Shown: positions 27,481-35,520 of the stretch, piece by piece | How the letters are laid out: each line of letters starts with the position of its first letter | Position numbering within the stretch: the first letter of the stretch is position 1 | From: Bacillota bacterium | GTDB lineage: Bacteria > Bacillota > Clostridia > Acetivibrionales > DSM-1351 | NCBI GenBank assembly: GCA_023409265.1 | Contig: JAEYHZ010000013.1 | Location: forward strand, 30,223 to 94,222 | DNA: 64,000 nt | Direction: 5' to 3' | The notes under the pieces: generated by a model | What the model saw: only the letters and a program-made list of their open reading frames with translations | Told to the model about the DNA's origin: nothing | Databases searched by the model: none | Made by a program: the position numbers and the translations under genes

Positions 27481-28077
27481 ATGATAAATAAAACTGAAAC
27501 TGCCTTATTAGTCATTGATATGCAGTATGGTGGCGGGGCACCTGATGGATCCCTTGTAAGGATGCTGAATGTAGATGTAACAAAACAGGAAGACATAGTA
27601 ACCCCAATAGTTGAATTAAAGAACTACTTTAATGAGAATGGAATGTTGGTTGTCAATGTTAAAACCGAGTATGAAGAAGATTTCAGCGATTGGAAAATAC
27701 TTTCTGAAAGGTTTGAAGTTAAAAAATACAAGCACTTTGTGAAAGGATCTTCAGACGCAGAAATTATACCTCCTTTAGCGCCTCGGGAAGGGGAGGAACT
27801 TGTGGTAAAAAACAGATGGGATGCTTTTTTCGATACAAACCTGGATGAAATCCTGAAAGACAGAGGCATTGCAAATTTAGTAATGGTTGGAGCTGCTACC
27901 GATGTTTGTGTATTGGAAACTTGCAGCCATGCTTTTTCTTTAAATTATAACTGTATTGTTCCAATTGAAACTACAGCATCTTTTAACGCTGAAAGAAAGA
28001 AAATAGGACTGGAGCTTCTGGGTTTTGGAAGAAGTAAAGTTGTTAAGGTCGAAGAAGTGTACAAGATGTTTGATTAA
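27481..28077 (+). CDS. Isochorismatase-family cysteine hydrolase
   Basis: The 198-residue protein has the family triad: Asp in LLVIDMQ, Lys in VVKNRWDAFF and the nucleophile Cys in GAATDVCVLET. Members hydrolyse amides (nicotinamidase-like) or enol ethers; the exact substrate is not evident. AGGAG precedes the ATG and a bidirectional terminator follows. The gene converges on the AraC-type regulator. Confidence 0.88.
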   Translation: MINKTETALLVIDMQYGGGAPDGSLVRMLNVDVTKQEDIVTPIVELKNYFNENGMLVVNVKTEYEEDFSDWKILSERFEVKKYKHFVKGSSDAEIIPPLAPREGEELVVKNRWDAFFDTNLDEILKDRGIANLVMVGAATDVCVLETCSHAFSLNYNCIVPIETTASFNAERKKIGLELLGFGRSKVVKVEEVYKMFD

Positions 28078-28102
28078 AATTTAAGTAAGCTTGAACTGAA
28101 TT

Positions 28103-28139
28103 AAAAAGCGGTGGAAACTATAAGTTTTCGCCGCTTTTT
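28103..28139. terminator. Bidirectional Rho-independent terminator
   Basis: AAAAAGCGG pairs with CCGCTTTTT, with an inner GAAAACT-like pairing, giving A and T tracts on both sides. It serves the convergent isochorismatase and AraC-type genes. Confidence 0.85.
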
Positions 28140-28206
28140 AGCCAATTGGAATTAAAATGAATACTTTTAAAATGAATACTTTAATATGGAGGATATAACG
28201 TCAATA

Positions 28207-29049
28207 TCAATCTTTAGTAACAGGAATCCAAATTTCAACCAGGTAATCATCCGAGTCCACATCGCTGGAAAAGTACTTCTCAATTGTAGGTAAGGCAGCC
28301 TGCTTATAGATACTTTGCGGGAGGAACTCACCATATATCCTGGTCCATGTATTGCCGAGAGTAGGATTTATGGGTCCCACAGACTCAAAAACCAGCCATA
28401 CAGCTTTAGGAACAACTGTGGTTTTCATTTCCTCATAACTGTCGTTTTCTGTTTCAATTCCCACCATGTAATCATTGAAGCCCTCATCGTTATAGCCAAA
28501 GCACATTCCCAAAGTATTTTGATTAATACCTATTTCCATCAGCCTTTCAATTGTACCGTCTTTTTTACATTTGTCCCAGAACTGTGGAATAATGTTATTG
28601 TCCAGGGATGAGGTCACTATTTTACCTGTAACCTTAAAACTCTCTCTTTCAACAATACGATAATTCATCTCTGCATCTCCTTTAATTGTAAGTGTAAAGG
28701 ACAGACGTGGATAGGATTTCAGCTTTATGTCCTGCTGTCTTGCAGTTACAGGTGAAATTCCATGCATTTTTTTAAAGGCTACACAAAAAGCATCGGAAGA
28801 TTCATATCCGTATTTAACTGCCAGGTCAATTACTTTGCAGTCTGTAGATTGCAATTCAAAAGCTGCTCTGGTTAGTTTTCTTCTACGGATATACTCTGAA
28901 AGAGTTATCCCGGATAACAGCGAAAAGGTTCTAAGAAATGCCCCTACCGGACACAGTACTATCTTCCCTATTTCGTCGTTAATAATCTCATCCTCCAGAT
29001 GCTCCTCTATGTAATCAATTACATGATTAAGCCTTTCAATCCATTCCAT
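28207..29049 (-). CDS. AraC-type regulator with GyrI-like effector-binding domain
   Basis: Residues 1-105 are an N-terminal AraC double helix-turn-helix (LSEYIRRRKLTRAAFELQ and YGYESSDAFCVAFKKMHG); residues about 125-278 are a GyrI-like/AraC_E_bind small-molecule domain (YRIVERESFKVTGKIV). This layout matches the Rob/BmrR-like multidrug regulators. It lies just upstream of an ABC exporter cluster on the same strand but is separated from it by 84 bp and runs the same way, downstream of that cluster's end, so control of the exporter is possible but unproven. GGAG precedes the ATG. Confidence 0.88.
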   Translation of the reverse strand: MEWIERLNHVIDYIEEHLEDEIINDEIGKIVLCPVGAFLRTFSLLSGITLSEYIRRRKLTRAAFELQSTDCKVIDLAVKYGYESSDAFCVAFKKMHGISPVTARQQDIKLKSYPRLSFTLTIKGDAEMNYRIVERESFKVTGKIVTSSLDNNIIPQFWDKCKKDGTIERLMEIGINQNTLGMCFGYNDEGFNDYMVGIETENDSYEEMKTTVVPKAVWLVFESVGPINPTLGNTWTRIYGEFLPQSIYKQAALPTIEKYFSSDVDSDDYLVEIWIPVTKD

Positions 29050-29132
29050 TTCCGTTCTCCTTTCAAATACAATTATAAGAGGTTATCACTTGCCCTTCCC
29101 GTTATCTGGCACACAAAAAATAACGGATACCT

Positions 29133-30275
29133 CTACGCCCTGGACAGCTTTCGCCTATTATATAAAATTACTCCCGCTGCGAAATATATAAGCGAAAGCA
29201 GCACAATCATTGCCATATCAAACCCTACGTCTGTTATGCCACTCCCAAAATTAAGAATTTTGTTAAAAGCATTTGCAGTATGGGTTAACGGCAAAATATC
29301 CGTTATTCCAAAAGAATGCCCCCCAAGAGTGAATAAATTAATTTTAGGTAATGGAAACATGGATCCTGAGAAAAACATCATAATGAAAAATGGAAAACAC
29401 CCGATTGTAAGTACGTCAAATACAGAATTCAGAAAGCTTGAAACCAAAAGGCTGACTGCCACCATTGAAAAGCTTGAAACTATTCCAACTATCAGCACCG
29501 GACCAAATTCTCCTACAGGTTTATATCCCAGCCCTAATGCCGTCCAGTAGGATAACATCAGAGCTATGACAGCTATAAGTGCCTGTACAATGCAAATTCC
29601 CAAGAGGAAGTTAAAAGCACCAAGGCGGCTGAGTTTAAGTCTTATAAGTGTCCTCTTGTCATTTTCCTTAACAATGGTAGCACATGCAGTGAACAAAATC
29701 ATGAGTATTGCAAGGGATATCAACCCCGGAGCATAGTTATCAAATTCGTTCAGAGGCAGCTTTTTTTCCAAAAACGTTTCGGTAATTTTAGATGGCAAAG
29801 TAATTTTTGCAACATCCATACCCTGTTTATAAACTATATCTGATGATAACACAGCAGCAACTGTATATTTCATGTTTCCCATACTTCCCAAAAAGTCTAC
29901 CGCCACTGTTGATTTATTCTTGTCAAAGGCACTCATTAGCAGTATTTTTGAATAGTTCTCTGGTATGACCATACCCAAATCAATTGACTTATCCTTAACT
30001 TTGGTTTCAAGTTGTTCTCTATTGTTAAATTCAGATACGCTGAACAATTTTATATTTTTCTCACCTCTGGTATTTTCAAGTGTCTTAATAAGCTCTGTTG
30101 ATTCATTTCCCATGTCATAATTCAAGATTCCAATATTATATGTAGTAGGTTCCGAACCGTAATACAAGTTCATCAGCAATATAAAAAAAGGAGAGAAAAC
30201 CAAAACCATAATAAGAACCTTCCAGTCCCTGATGTTTTCTTTAAGGGTTTTTACCACAGAAGCAATCAGTTTCAT
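29133..30275 (-). CDS. ABC-2 type exporter permease
   Basis: The 380-residue protein has one N-terminal membrane helix (about 18-37), an extracellular region of roughly 140 residues, then five C-terminal helices, the ABC2_membrane_3 (YhaP/NatB-like) layout. Its ATG overlaps the ATPase stop in an ATGA, so the two are translationally coupled. It should export a lipid, peptide or drug out of the membrane. Confidence 0.88.
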   Translation of the reverse strand: MKLIASVVKTLKENIRDWKVLIMVLVFSPFFILLMNLYYGSEPTTYNIGILNYDMGNESTELIKTLENTRGEKNIKLFSVSEFNNREQLETKVKDKSIDLGMVIPENYSKILLMSAFDKNKSTVAVDFLGSMGNMKYTVAAVLSSDIVYKQGMDVAKITLPSKITETFLEKKLPLNEFDNYAPGLISLAILMILFTACATIVKENDKRTLIRLKLSRLGAFNFLLGICIVQALIAVIALMLSYWTALGLGYKPVGEFGPVLIVGIVSSFSMVAVSLLVSSFLNSVFDVLTIGCFPFFIMMFFSGSMFPLPKINLFTLGGHSFGITDILPLTHTANAFNKILNFGSGITDVGFDMAMIVLLSLIYFAAGVILYNRRKLSRA

Positions 30276-31219
30276 TCACGAAGTCCCCTTCCTGTCATAG
30301 AAATAAATGCATCTTCCAGAGTCCTTTTTCGAATTGTCATATCATCTATATGTATGTCAAAAGCTTTTAAAACTTTATTTACTGCCGGAATAAGCTCAAG
30401 GACATCATTTGCTCCAAGCTGGAAAAATCCATCTGCAAATTTCTTTTCAGAGAATTCCTTTGGAAGCAAGCCGATAACCCTGTCTGCCATATCTCTGCTG
30501 ACCTCGTTGACTCGTACCTGAAGAATATCGCCTGCTCCAGACTTTTGCTTTATTTTTTCAGGTGTATCCAATAAAAGTATCTTTCCATGATCAATTATTG
30601 CCACCCTGTCGGAAAGCCTGTCAGCTTCGTCCATGTCATGGGTAGTAAGTATTACTGTTTTTTCCTTTGCCAGCTGCCTTATAAAGTCCCTTACAAGAAT
30701 TCGGCTCTGGGGGTCAAGACCGGCCTGGGGTTCATCAAGTATTATCAACTCGGGGTCATGTGCAATAGCCAGTGCAATATTCAGCCTTCTCTGCATACCT
30801 CCCGATAAGGTCCTGGCAAGCTTGTTTCTTTTGTCCCAGAGTCCAAGTGTTTCAAGTATATCTTCAGCTTTTTTTCCAGCTGATTTTGGAGATTTATCAT
30901 AGGACATTATAATAAACTTCAATTGCTCAAGACAGGTGAGAAGCTCCCAAATCACTATTTCCTGCGGGCATAACCCTATCATTGACTTTATGGCGTTATA
31001 GTCTTTAGACAGGGAATGTCCATTAATCTCTATATCCCCTGCATCAGCCTTCAACAGTCCGCAAAGTATTTTGATAGTTGTAGTTTTACCTGCACCGTTT
31101 GGACCCAGAAGGCCAAATACCTCTCCTCTGTTTACTGAGAAACTTATATTATCAACGGCGTAAAAATCATTAAAACGCTTTTTCAGCCCCTTTACCGAAA
31201 GCAAAATGCTTTTCTCCAT
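30272..31219 (-). CDS. ABC exporter ATP-binding protein
   Basis: A 315-residue ATPase: Walker A GPNGAGKTTTIK, Q-loop region GLCPQEIVIW, signature LSGGMQRR, Walker B LIILDEPQAG and the switch histidine in LTTHDMDEAD. The C-terminal 80 residues are the DrrA/CcmA-like extension. It partners the permease that follows and shares one base with the TetR gene that precedes it, giving a tight three-gene operon. Confidence 0.93.
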   Translation of the reverse strand: MEKSILLSVKGLKKRFNDFYAVDNISFSVNRGEVFGLLGPNGAGKTTTIKILCGLLKADAGDIEINGHSLSKDYNAIKSMIGLCPQEIVIWELLTCLEQLKFIIMSYDKSPKSAGKKAEDILETLGLWDKRNKLARTLSGGMQRRLNIALAIAHDPELIILDEPQAGLDPQSRILVRDFIRQLAKEKTVILTTHDMDEADRLSDRVAIIDHGKILLLDTPEKIKQKSGAGDILQVRVNEVSRDMADRVIGLLPKEFSEKKFADGFFQLGANDVLELIPAVNKVLKAFDIHIDDMTIRKRTLEDAFISMTGRGLRE

Positions 31220-31803
31220 TAAGCATTACCTCCCATCCAAACTTTTTCAAGGCGTTGGCAGAGAATCTCCACATCCTCCTGAGGATTGATAATTGCGTAA
31301 GACAGCACACCATCCAGCGCTCCCATAAGAGAAATACCATATGCCTCAGGATCTGAAATTTTTAATTCACCCGATGCTGCTGCACGATTGAACATTTTCA
31401 CAAAGAAGCTGGTGGTTTGAATTACATACTCATTGTAATATTCCATTAAAACACTGGACTCCAGGGCTTTAGACATTGATAAGAAGAAGAAGCTCAATTC
31501 TTTTCTTCTTGAAGTCCAGTAACTTATATAATCCCTGGTATACTGCCTGATACCTTCAAGAGGCCTGGGATTTGACATTGCTTTTACAGCCATGTCCATG
31601 ACAGGTGCTGAAAGCTTATTATTAGCCTCCATCAAAAGTACTTCCTTATTGGGGAAATGATGATACAGGCCTCCCTTGCTGACACCTGCCCTTTTTGCAA
31701 TAGCCTCCATGGAGGCTCCACTGTAGCCCTTTTCAACAAATTCTTCTACTGCTGCTGATAGTAATGATTCAATTCTGTTTTCTTTAGGTTGTTTCTTAGT
31801 CAT
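31219..31803 (-). CDS. TetR-family repressor of the ABC exporter operon
   Basis: The 194-residue protein has the TetR helix-turn-helix near residues 13-60 (YSGASMEAIAKRAGVSKGGLYHHF) and an all-helical C-terminal ligand-binding region. It is first in the operon with the ATPase and permease. A near-perfect palindrome lies 12 bases upstream of its ATG, so autoregulation with release by an exported compound is likely; this is inference from arrangement. Confidence 0.92.
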   Translation of the reverse strand: MTKKQPKENRIESLLSAAVEEFVEKGYSGASMEAIAKRAGVSKGGLYHHFPNKEVLLMEANNKLSAPVMDMAVKAMSNPRPLEGIRQYTRDYISYWTSRRKELSFFFLSMSKALESSVLMEYYNEYVIQTTSFFVKMFNRAAASGELKISDPEAYGISLMGALDGVLSYAIINPQEDVEILCQRLEKVWMGGNA

Positions 31804-31814
31804 TTTCTGCTCCT

Positions 31815-31835
31815 ACATTCCGACTGTCGGTATGT
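31815..31835. promoter_or_regulatory. Probable TetR operator
   Basis: Half-sites ACATTCCGAC and GTCGGTATGT flank a central T and match as an inverted repeat at nine of ten positions. The core CCGACTGTCGG is perfect. It sits between the probable promoter and the ribosome binding site (GGAGC) of tetR. Confidence 0.7.
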
Positions 31836-31882
31836 TTCTATGGTAACAGAAATACCTGCCAAAAGCAATATTTTCTTCCAGC

Positions 31883-32440
31883 TTAATTAACATTTTTAGA
31901 AGAGACCGCAAAAATTCCTGCCAAAGCAGCTCCCAATATATCACATATCATATCAATATTAGTATCAGCATTACTGCTTTGATTTACAGTTTTAAAAATA
32001 ATATCAACAAGGAACTCTGCTATTTCAAAAACTGTTCCTAAAAAAGAGCCCAATAACAATACAAAAATAAAAACCAAATACCGTGGAATCAGCTGAAAAT
32101 GTCCTTGCCTTTCAACTATTAAGAATATAAAAGCCGAAAAGGAAAAGGTTCCAAATACGTGCAGTATTTTATCAAAATACATAGATGAATTATAGAGTTG
32201 CAGGTAATCACCGAGAAAACCGTTTGCCAATAATGATAGGGTGACAGAGATTCTAATAAAGTTTGTAATGATAATACCTTTTTTGTGTTCGTATGACAGA
32301 AAAAATAGATATAGAAGCAGGATAGCAGCTGAAAATCCCGAGCTCATATATTTCTTTTGTGGTAAAAATGCCAGGATTAATGAAATCTGTAAAACAATAT
32401 AAATGATGTTTATCAGCTTTGTACATAGTTTTCTGGTCAT
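31883..32440 (-). CDS. YjdF-like (DUF2238) integral membrane protein
   Basis: The 185-residue protein has five to six hydrophobic helices. Conserved polar residues lie in DKILHVFGTF, GTVFEIAEFLVD and DTNIDMICDILGA, which match the DUF2238/YjdF pattern. Function is unknown. GGGAG precedes the ATG. It is a single gene on the same strand as its neighbours. Confidence 0.75.
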   Translation of the reverse strand: MTRKLCTKLINIIYIVLQISLILAFLPQKKYMSSGFSAAILLLYLFFLSYEHKKGIIITNFIRISVTLSLLANGFLGDYLQLYNSSMYFDKILHVFGTFSFSAFIFLIVERQGHFQLIPRYLVFIFVLLLGSFLGTVFEIAEFLVDIIFKTVNQSSNADTNIDMICDILGAALAGIFAVSSKNVN

Positions 32441-32580
32441 CTTGATTTCTCCCGGAGATGCTTATACTTGGAAAGTTGCTTCCAACTTAGATTTTGTGAT
32501 TAATTAAGGCTATTTATACTCAAAATCAAGAAAATTAGCTTTGCATCAACTGGTCTGTTTCTCCCCGTTGGATATTAAAT

Positions 32581-33183
32581 TCATACATTAAAAGTTTTAT
32601 AGAACTGAAAAAATCTCTCGGCGTTTTCAAACTGCTCCATGCCTTTATAAGCCTCACTGATTACCAAATATGTTTCCGGATTGTTCAATTCTGAGGATAA
32701 AGCAGTTTTTGCAAACTCCAGAGCTTTATGGTACTGTTTGTTCTGCAAAAGCACCTTGGCCTCCCCTATTAGACTATCTGATTTTACATTTTCTTTTTTT
32801 GGTATTTCCTCTGAAGCACTCAGGGACCTATTATCAAATTCCTTTAAAACACTCCTGATTTTTTCTGCAGAAAACGGTTTTTGTACATAAGCTACTGCAC
32901 CCAGGTTTGTACAATCCACGGCATTTTTAACTGTTGCATATGCTGTAATAATTATTACAGGGGTTTTGATTCCAAGCTCTCTGATTCTCTTTAAGACTTC
33001 GGTTCCACGAATTTCAGGCAGTTTTATATCCAAAAACGCCAAATCGAAACTATGAGCCATAAACATATCCAACGCCTGCTTCCCATCGCATGCCGCCATA
33101 ACTTCATAGCCTTCAAGTTCAAGACATTTGGTTAGAATCATCCTGATATTTTTCGTATCGTCTACAATTAAAACCTTTTTCAT
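32581..33183 (-). CDS. Response regulator with receiver domain and C-terminal TPR-like segment, no DNA-binding domain
   Basis: Residues 1-120 are a receiver domain (VDDTKNIR, D52 in FLDIKLPE, K in VQKPFS). Instead of a helix-turn-helix the remaining 80 residues form TPR-like helices (QYHKALEFAKTALS, FENAERFFQFYKT). Its output is therefore probably protein-protein. It overlaps the kinase gene by four bases and the pair diverges from the kdp operon. It occupies the place where KdpE would be expected, but it is not KdpE. Confidence 0.9.
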   Translation of the reverse strand: MKKVLIVDDTKNIRMILTKCLELEGYEVMAACDGKQALDMFMAHSFDLAFLDIKLPEIRGTEVLKRIRELGIKTPVIIITAYATVKNAVDCTNLGAVAYVQKPFSAEKIRSVLKEFDNRSLSASEEIPKKENVKSDSLIGEAKVLLQNKQYHKALEFAKTALSSELNNPETYLVISEAYKGMEQFENAERFFQFYKTFNV

Positions 33184-35030
33184 AGCTTTTGTTCCCTTCC
33201 CGCAAAATTTAATGTAAATGTAAAGCTGCTCCCGACATCAAGTTCACTTTCACACCAAATCCTGCCTTGATGTGCTTCTATGATATCCCGGACAACCGCC
33301 AGCCCCAATCCGGTTCCCCGCACTTCGAAATCACCGTCCTTTACCTGGACAAATTTTTCAAAGATTTTATCAATATATTCTTTTGGAATTCCTGTGCCTG
33401 TATCTTTGACCGTAACATAAATCATATTTTCTTTTTCCACTGCGCTGACACTGATTTCATCGCCTGCATTTGTATATTTTAAGGCATTGGAAATCAGATT
33501 GTTCAACACCCATGTGATTTTCTCAAAGTCAGCAATAACAGCAGGAGTGTCCTCGTCACAATTAAAATATATTGTCTTATCCTGCTGTTCTGCTATATGG
33601 TAAAATGGTTTAACTGCAAATTCAATAATGTCATCAATCGATAAATTCTGAAACTTGTACACAGCCTTGCCGGACTCAATCCGTGTCAATTCCAGCAAGT
33701 CATTTACCAGATTTGTAAGGCGGTCGCCATCTTCACGAATAGCTTTCATGAACTGCATCTGGTCATCATTCAGCTGTCCCAGACCTTCATCTATTAATAC
33801 ATCGGTGCCCATCATTATTGAGGTCAGCGGTGTTTTAAACTCATGAGAAATAGTTGCTATGAAGTCGGTACGTATTTTTTCAAGTTCCTTCAACTGTGTA
33901 ACATTCTGGAATATAACAATCATGCCCGATAGATTGGCATTATTATCCTTAACTGCAGTTACAATTATATTGAAATAATAGGCCTCATTATCAGAGTTAA
34001 TAAAAAATATTTTCTGCAGGGTTTCATTTTCTGATTTGAAAGTACTTGAAATAAAATCAAAAATCTCTCCATTTCTGATACCCTCCAGGAAGTGCTTGTT
34101 AGTGAGTCCTTCCTCACTGACATTAAAAATCTTTTCAAAAGCATTATTCATAAGAATTACTCTGTAATCAGGATCAAGAACAACAAGAGGATCTGAAATA
34201 CTTTTGACAATAGCAAGTGATTTATTTTTTTCTGCAAGCAGCTTGCCCAAAGTACTTTGTTCATACTGCTGCAGACGTTTGGTCATATTATTGAACTCAA
34301 CGGACAGCTCACCGATTTCATCTTTTGTATTTATATCGGCTTGTTGATTTAAATCTCCTGCCTTAATAAGTTTCATTGTCTGGGTTAGCAGAGTGATAGG
34401 TGCAAGAAACCTGTTTGTAAAAAATCTGGATACTCCAAAACCGCCTATAATGGCAACAATTGAGATGCCTAAAACCAGATACATGGAATTTTGAGCATTT
34501 TTTGTAGCCACATCCTTACTGTTGAACATGGCTTTTTCGTTTAATACGCTTAATTGCGTGAGTTCATCCTTTGTATTTATGAAATTTGGCATCATTTTAT
34601 TATTATAAAATTCATTGGCTTTTTCAATTCCCTGTTGAACACGGATTTCCTGAAGATCTAAGAATAATATAACATAGTTGGAATAGGACACCTTTACATT
34701 TTCTATAAGTTCGCGCTCCCCTTTTTCCGTTAAATTGTTGGCGCCTGTATTAAACCATTTTAAGAACTCTTCATTATTTCCGGAGAACAGCTCCTTACCC
34801 TTATCAGTATCAACACTTATATATATCAGAACAGCACTATCCTGACGTTCTAAAGCTTCTGTCATTTTAGCCGCCGCATTAATACTTTTATAGTTTGCAA
34901 TCATTAAACTGTCAATTGCCCTGCTAAGGTTAAAAAGATTTATTGAAGCAGTGATACCAACAATTGCAATTAATATTACAAGGCTTAAAAATAATACCGA
35001 TATCTTGCCTTTTAACGTCTTTGTTATCAT
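33180..35030 (-). CDS. Membrane sensor histidine kinase with HAMP and PAS domains
   Basis: The 616-residue kinase has membrane segments at about 10-32 and 183-203, an extracellular helical domain between them, HAMP at about 205-258, PAS at about 272-380, HisKA with ATISHEFKT (H396), and HATPase (NNLISNALKYT, DTGTGIP, GTGLGLAV). It lacks the KdpD and Usp domains of the classical potassium sensor. It is co-transcribed with the receiver-TPR gene and divergent from kdp, from which a role in potassium or osmotic control is a guess only. Confidence 0.92.
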   Translation of the reverse strand: MITKTLKGKISVLFLSLVILIAIVGITASINLFNLSRAIDSLMIANYKSINAAAKMTEALERQDSAVLIYISVDTDKGKELFSGNNEEFLKWFNTGANNLTEKGERELIENVKVSYSNYVILFLDLQEIRVQQGIEKANEFYNNKMMPNFINTKDELTQLSVLNEKAMFNSKDVATKNAQNSMYLVLGISIVAIIGGFGVSRFFTNRFLAPITLLTQTMKLIKAGDLNQQADINTKDEIGELSVEFNNMTKRLQQYEQSTLGKLLAEKNKSLAIVKSISDPLVVLDPDYRVILMNNAFEKIFNVSEEGLTNKHFLEGIRNGEIFDFISSTFKSENETLQKIFFINSDNEAYYFNIIVTAVKDNNANLSGMIVIFQNVTQLKELEKIRTDFIATISHEFKTPLTSIMMGTDVLIDEGLGQLNDDQMQFMKAIREDGDRLTNLVNDLLELTRIESGKAVYKFQNLSIDDIIEFAVKPFYHIAEQQDKTIYFNCDEDTPAVIADFEKITWVLNNLISNALKYTNAGDEISVSAVEKENMIYVTVKDTGTGIPKEYIDKIFEKFVQVKDGDFEVRGTGLGLAVVRDIIEAHQGRIWCESELDVGSSFTFTLNFAGREQKL

Positions 35031-35319
35031 TCATTTTAACCCCTTAAAATAAATTGTTATCTTTAGTATATGATTGCAGATATTTTTTATCAAGGAACTA
35101 TACTATCGTATTTTGAAAAGAAAAAGAGATAACACTATGAATAATGGTGATAAATTTGATTGAATGCTTTTTACGGTATGGGCAGCAGGAGGAATCAAAT
35201 TTCATCAAGCTTTAGTTTGACAAGCATTCGGAATTATAATCAGAACTGTGAATCAAGTTCCTACGGTTGAACAAAAATAGTAATGTCAGTTGGGTTATTT
35301 CTGAAAAGGAGGTTAAATA
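35031..35319 (+). promoter_or_regulatory. Divergent intergenic region and kdp leader
   Basis: The 289-bp gap separates the kinase from the kdp operon. An 8-bp inverted repeat (GAATGCTT at 35162-35169 and AAGCATTC at 35222-35229) encloses about 50 bases, with GGTATGGGCAGCAGGAGG inside, and may form a leader structure. It does not match the c-di-AMP (ydaO) pattern that I know from potassium genes. Promoters for both directions must be here but were not pinned down. Confidence 0.4.
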
Positions 35320-35409
35320 ATGTTTGATTTTATTTTAGCGTTGACTATATTAATATGCTTCGGTTCAGTGATTTTTTTCTTGAATTGGTGCAGCAGACAG
35401 ATTGAATAA
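35320..35409 (+). CDS. Small hydrophobic peptide at the head of the kdp operon (KdpZ-like)
   Basis: A 29-residue peptide, one membrane helix then NWCSRQIE, with a near-ideal ribosome binding site (AAAGGAGG, eight bases before ATG). The Clostridium acetobutylicum kdp operon is known to begin with two small hydrophobic peptides, kdpZ and kdpY; the position here matches. Role is unknown; it may stabilise the Kdp complex as KdpF does. Confidence 0.65.
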   Translation: MFDFILALTILICFGSVIFFLNWCSRQIE

Positions 35410-35426
35410 ATATGGGAGGATTAATT

Positions 35427-35504
35427 ATGACCGTTTTAATTGGAATTGTAGTTCTATTGTTTTTATATCTGGGGTATGTGTTGATTCACCCGGAAAAATT
35501 TTAG
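35427..35504 (+). CDS. kdpF: KdpF subunit
   Basis: A 25-residue single-helix peptide ending in HPEKF, the characteristic KdpF tail. GGGAGG lies six bases before the ATG. KdpF is a lipid-like stabiliser of the KdpABC complex. It corresponds to kdpY of C. acetobutylicum by position. Confidence 0.85.
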   Translation: MTVLIGIVVLLFLYLGYVLIHPEKF

Positions 35505-35520
35505 TTGGGGGTAATATAGC

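Noticed and set aside
32581..35030. KdpDE two-component system
   Set aside because: The kinase lacks the KdpD and Usp domains and the regulator lacks an OmpR-type DNA-binding domain.
35031..35319. c-di-AMP (ydaO) riboswitch in the kdp leader
   Set aside because: The conserved ydaO sequence blocks that I know are not visible; only a simple inverted repeat was found.
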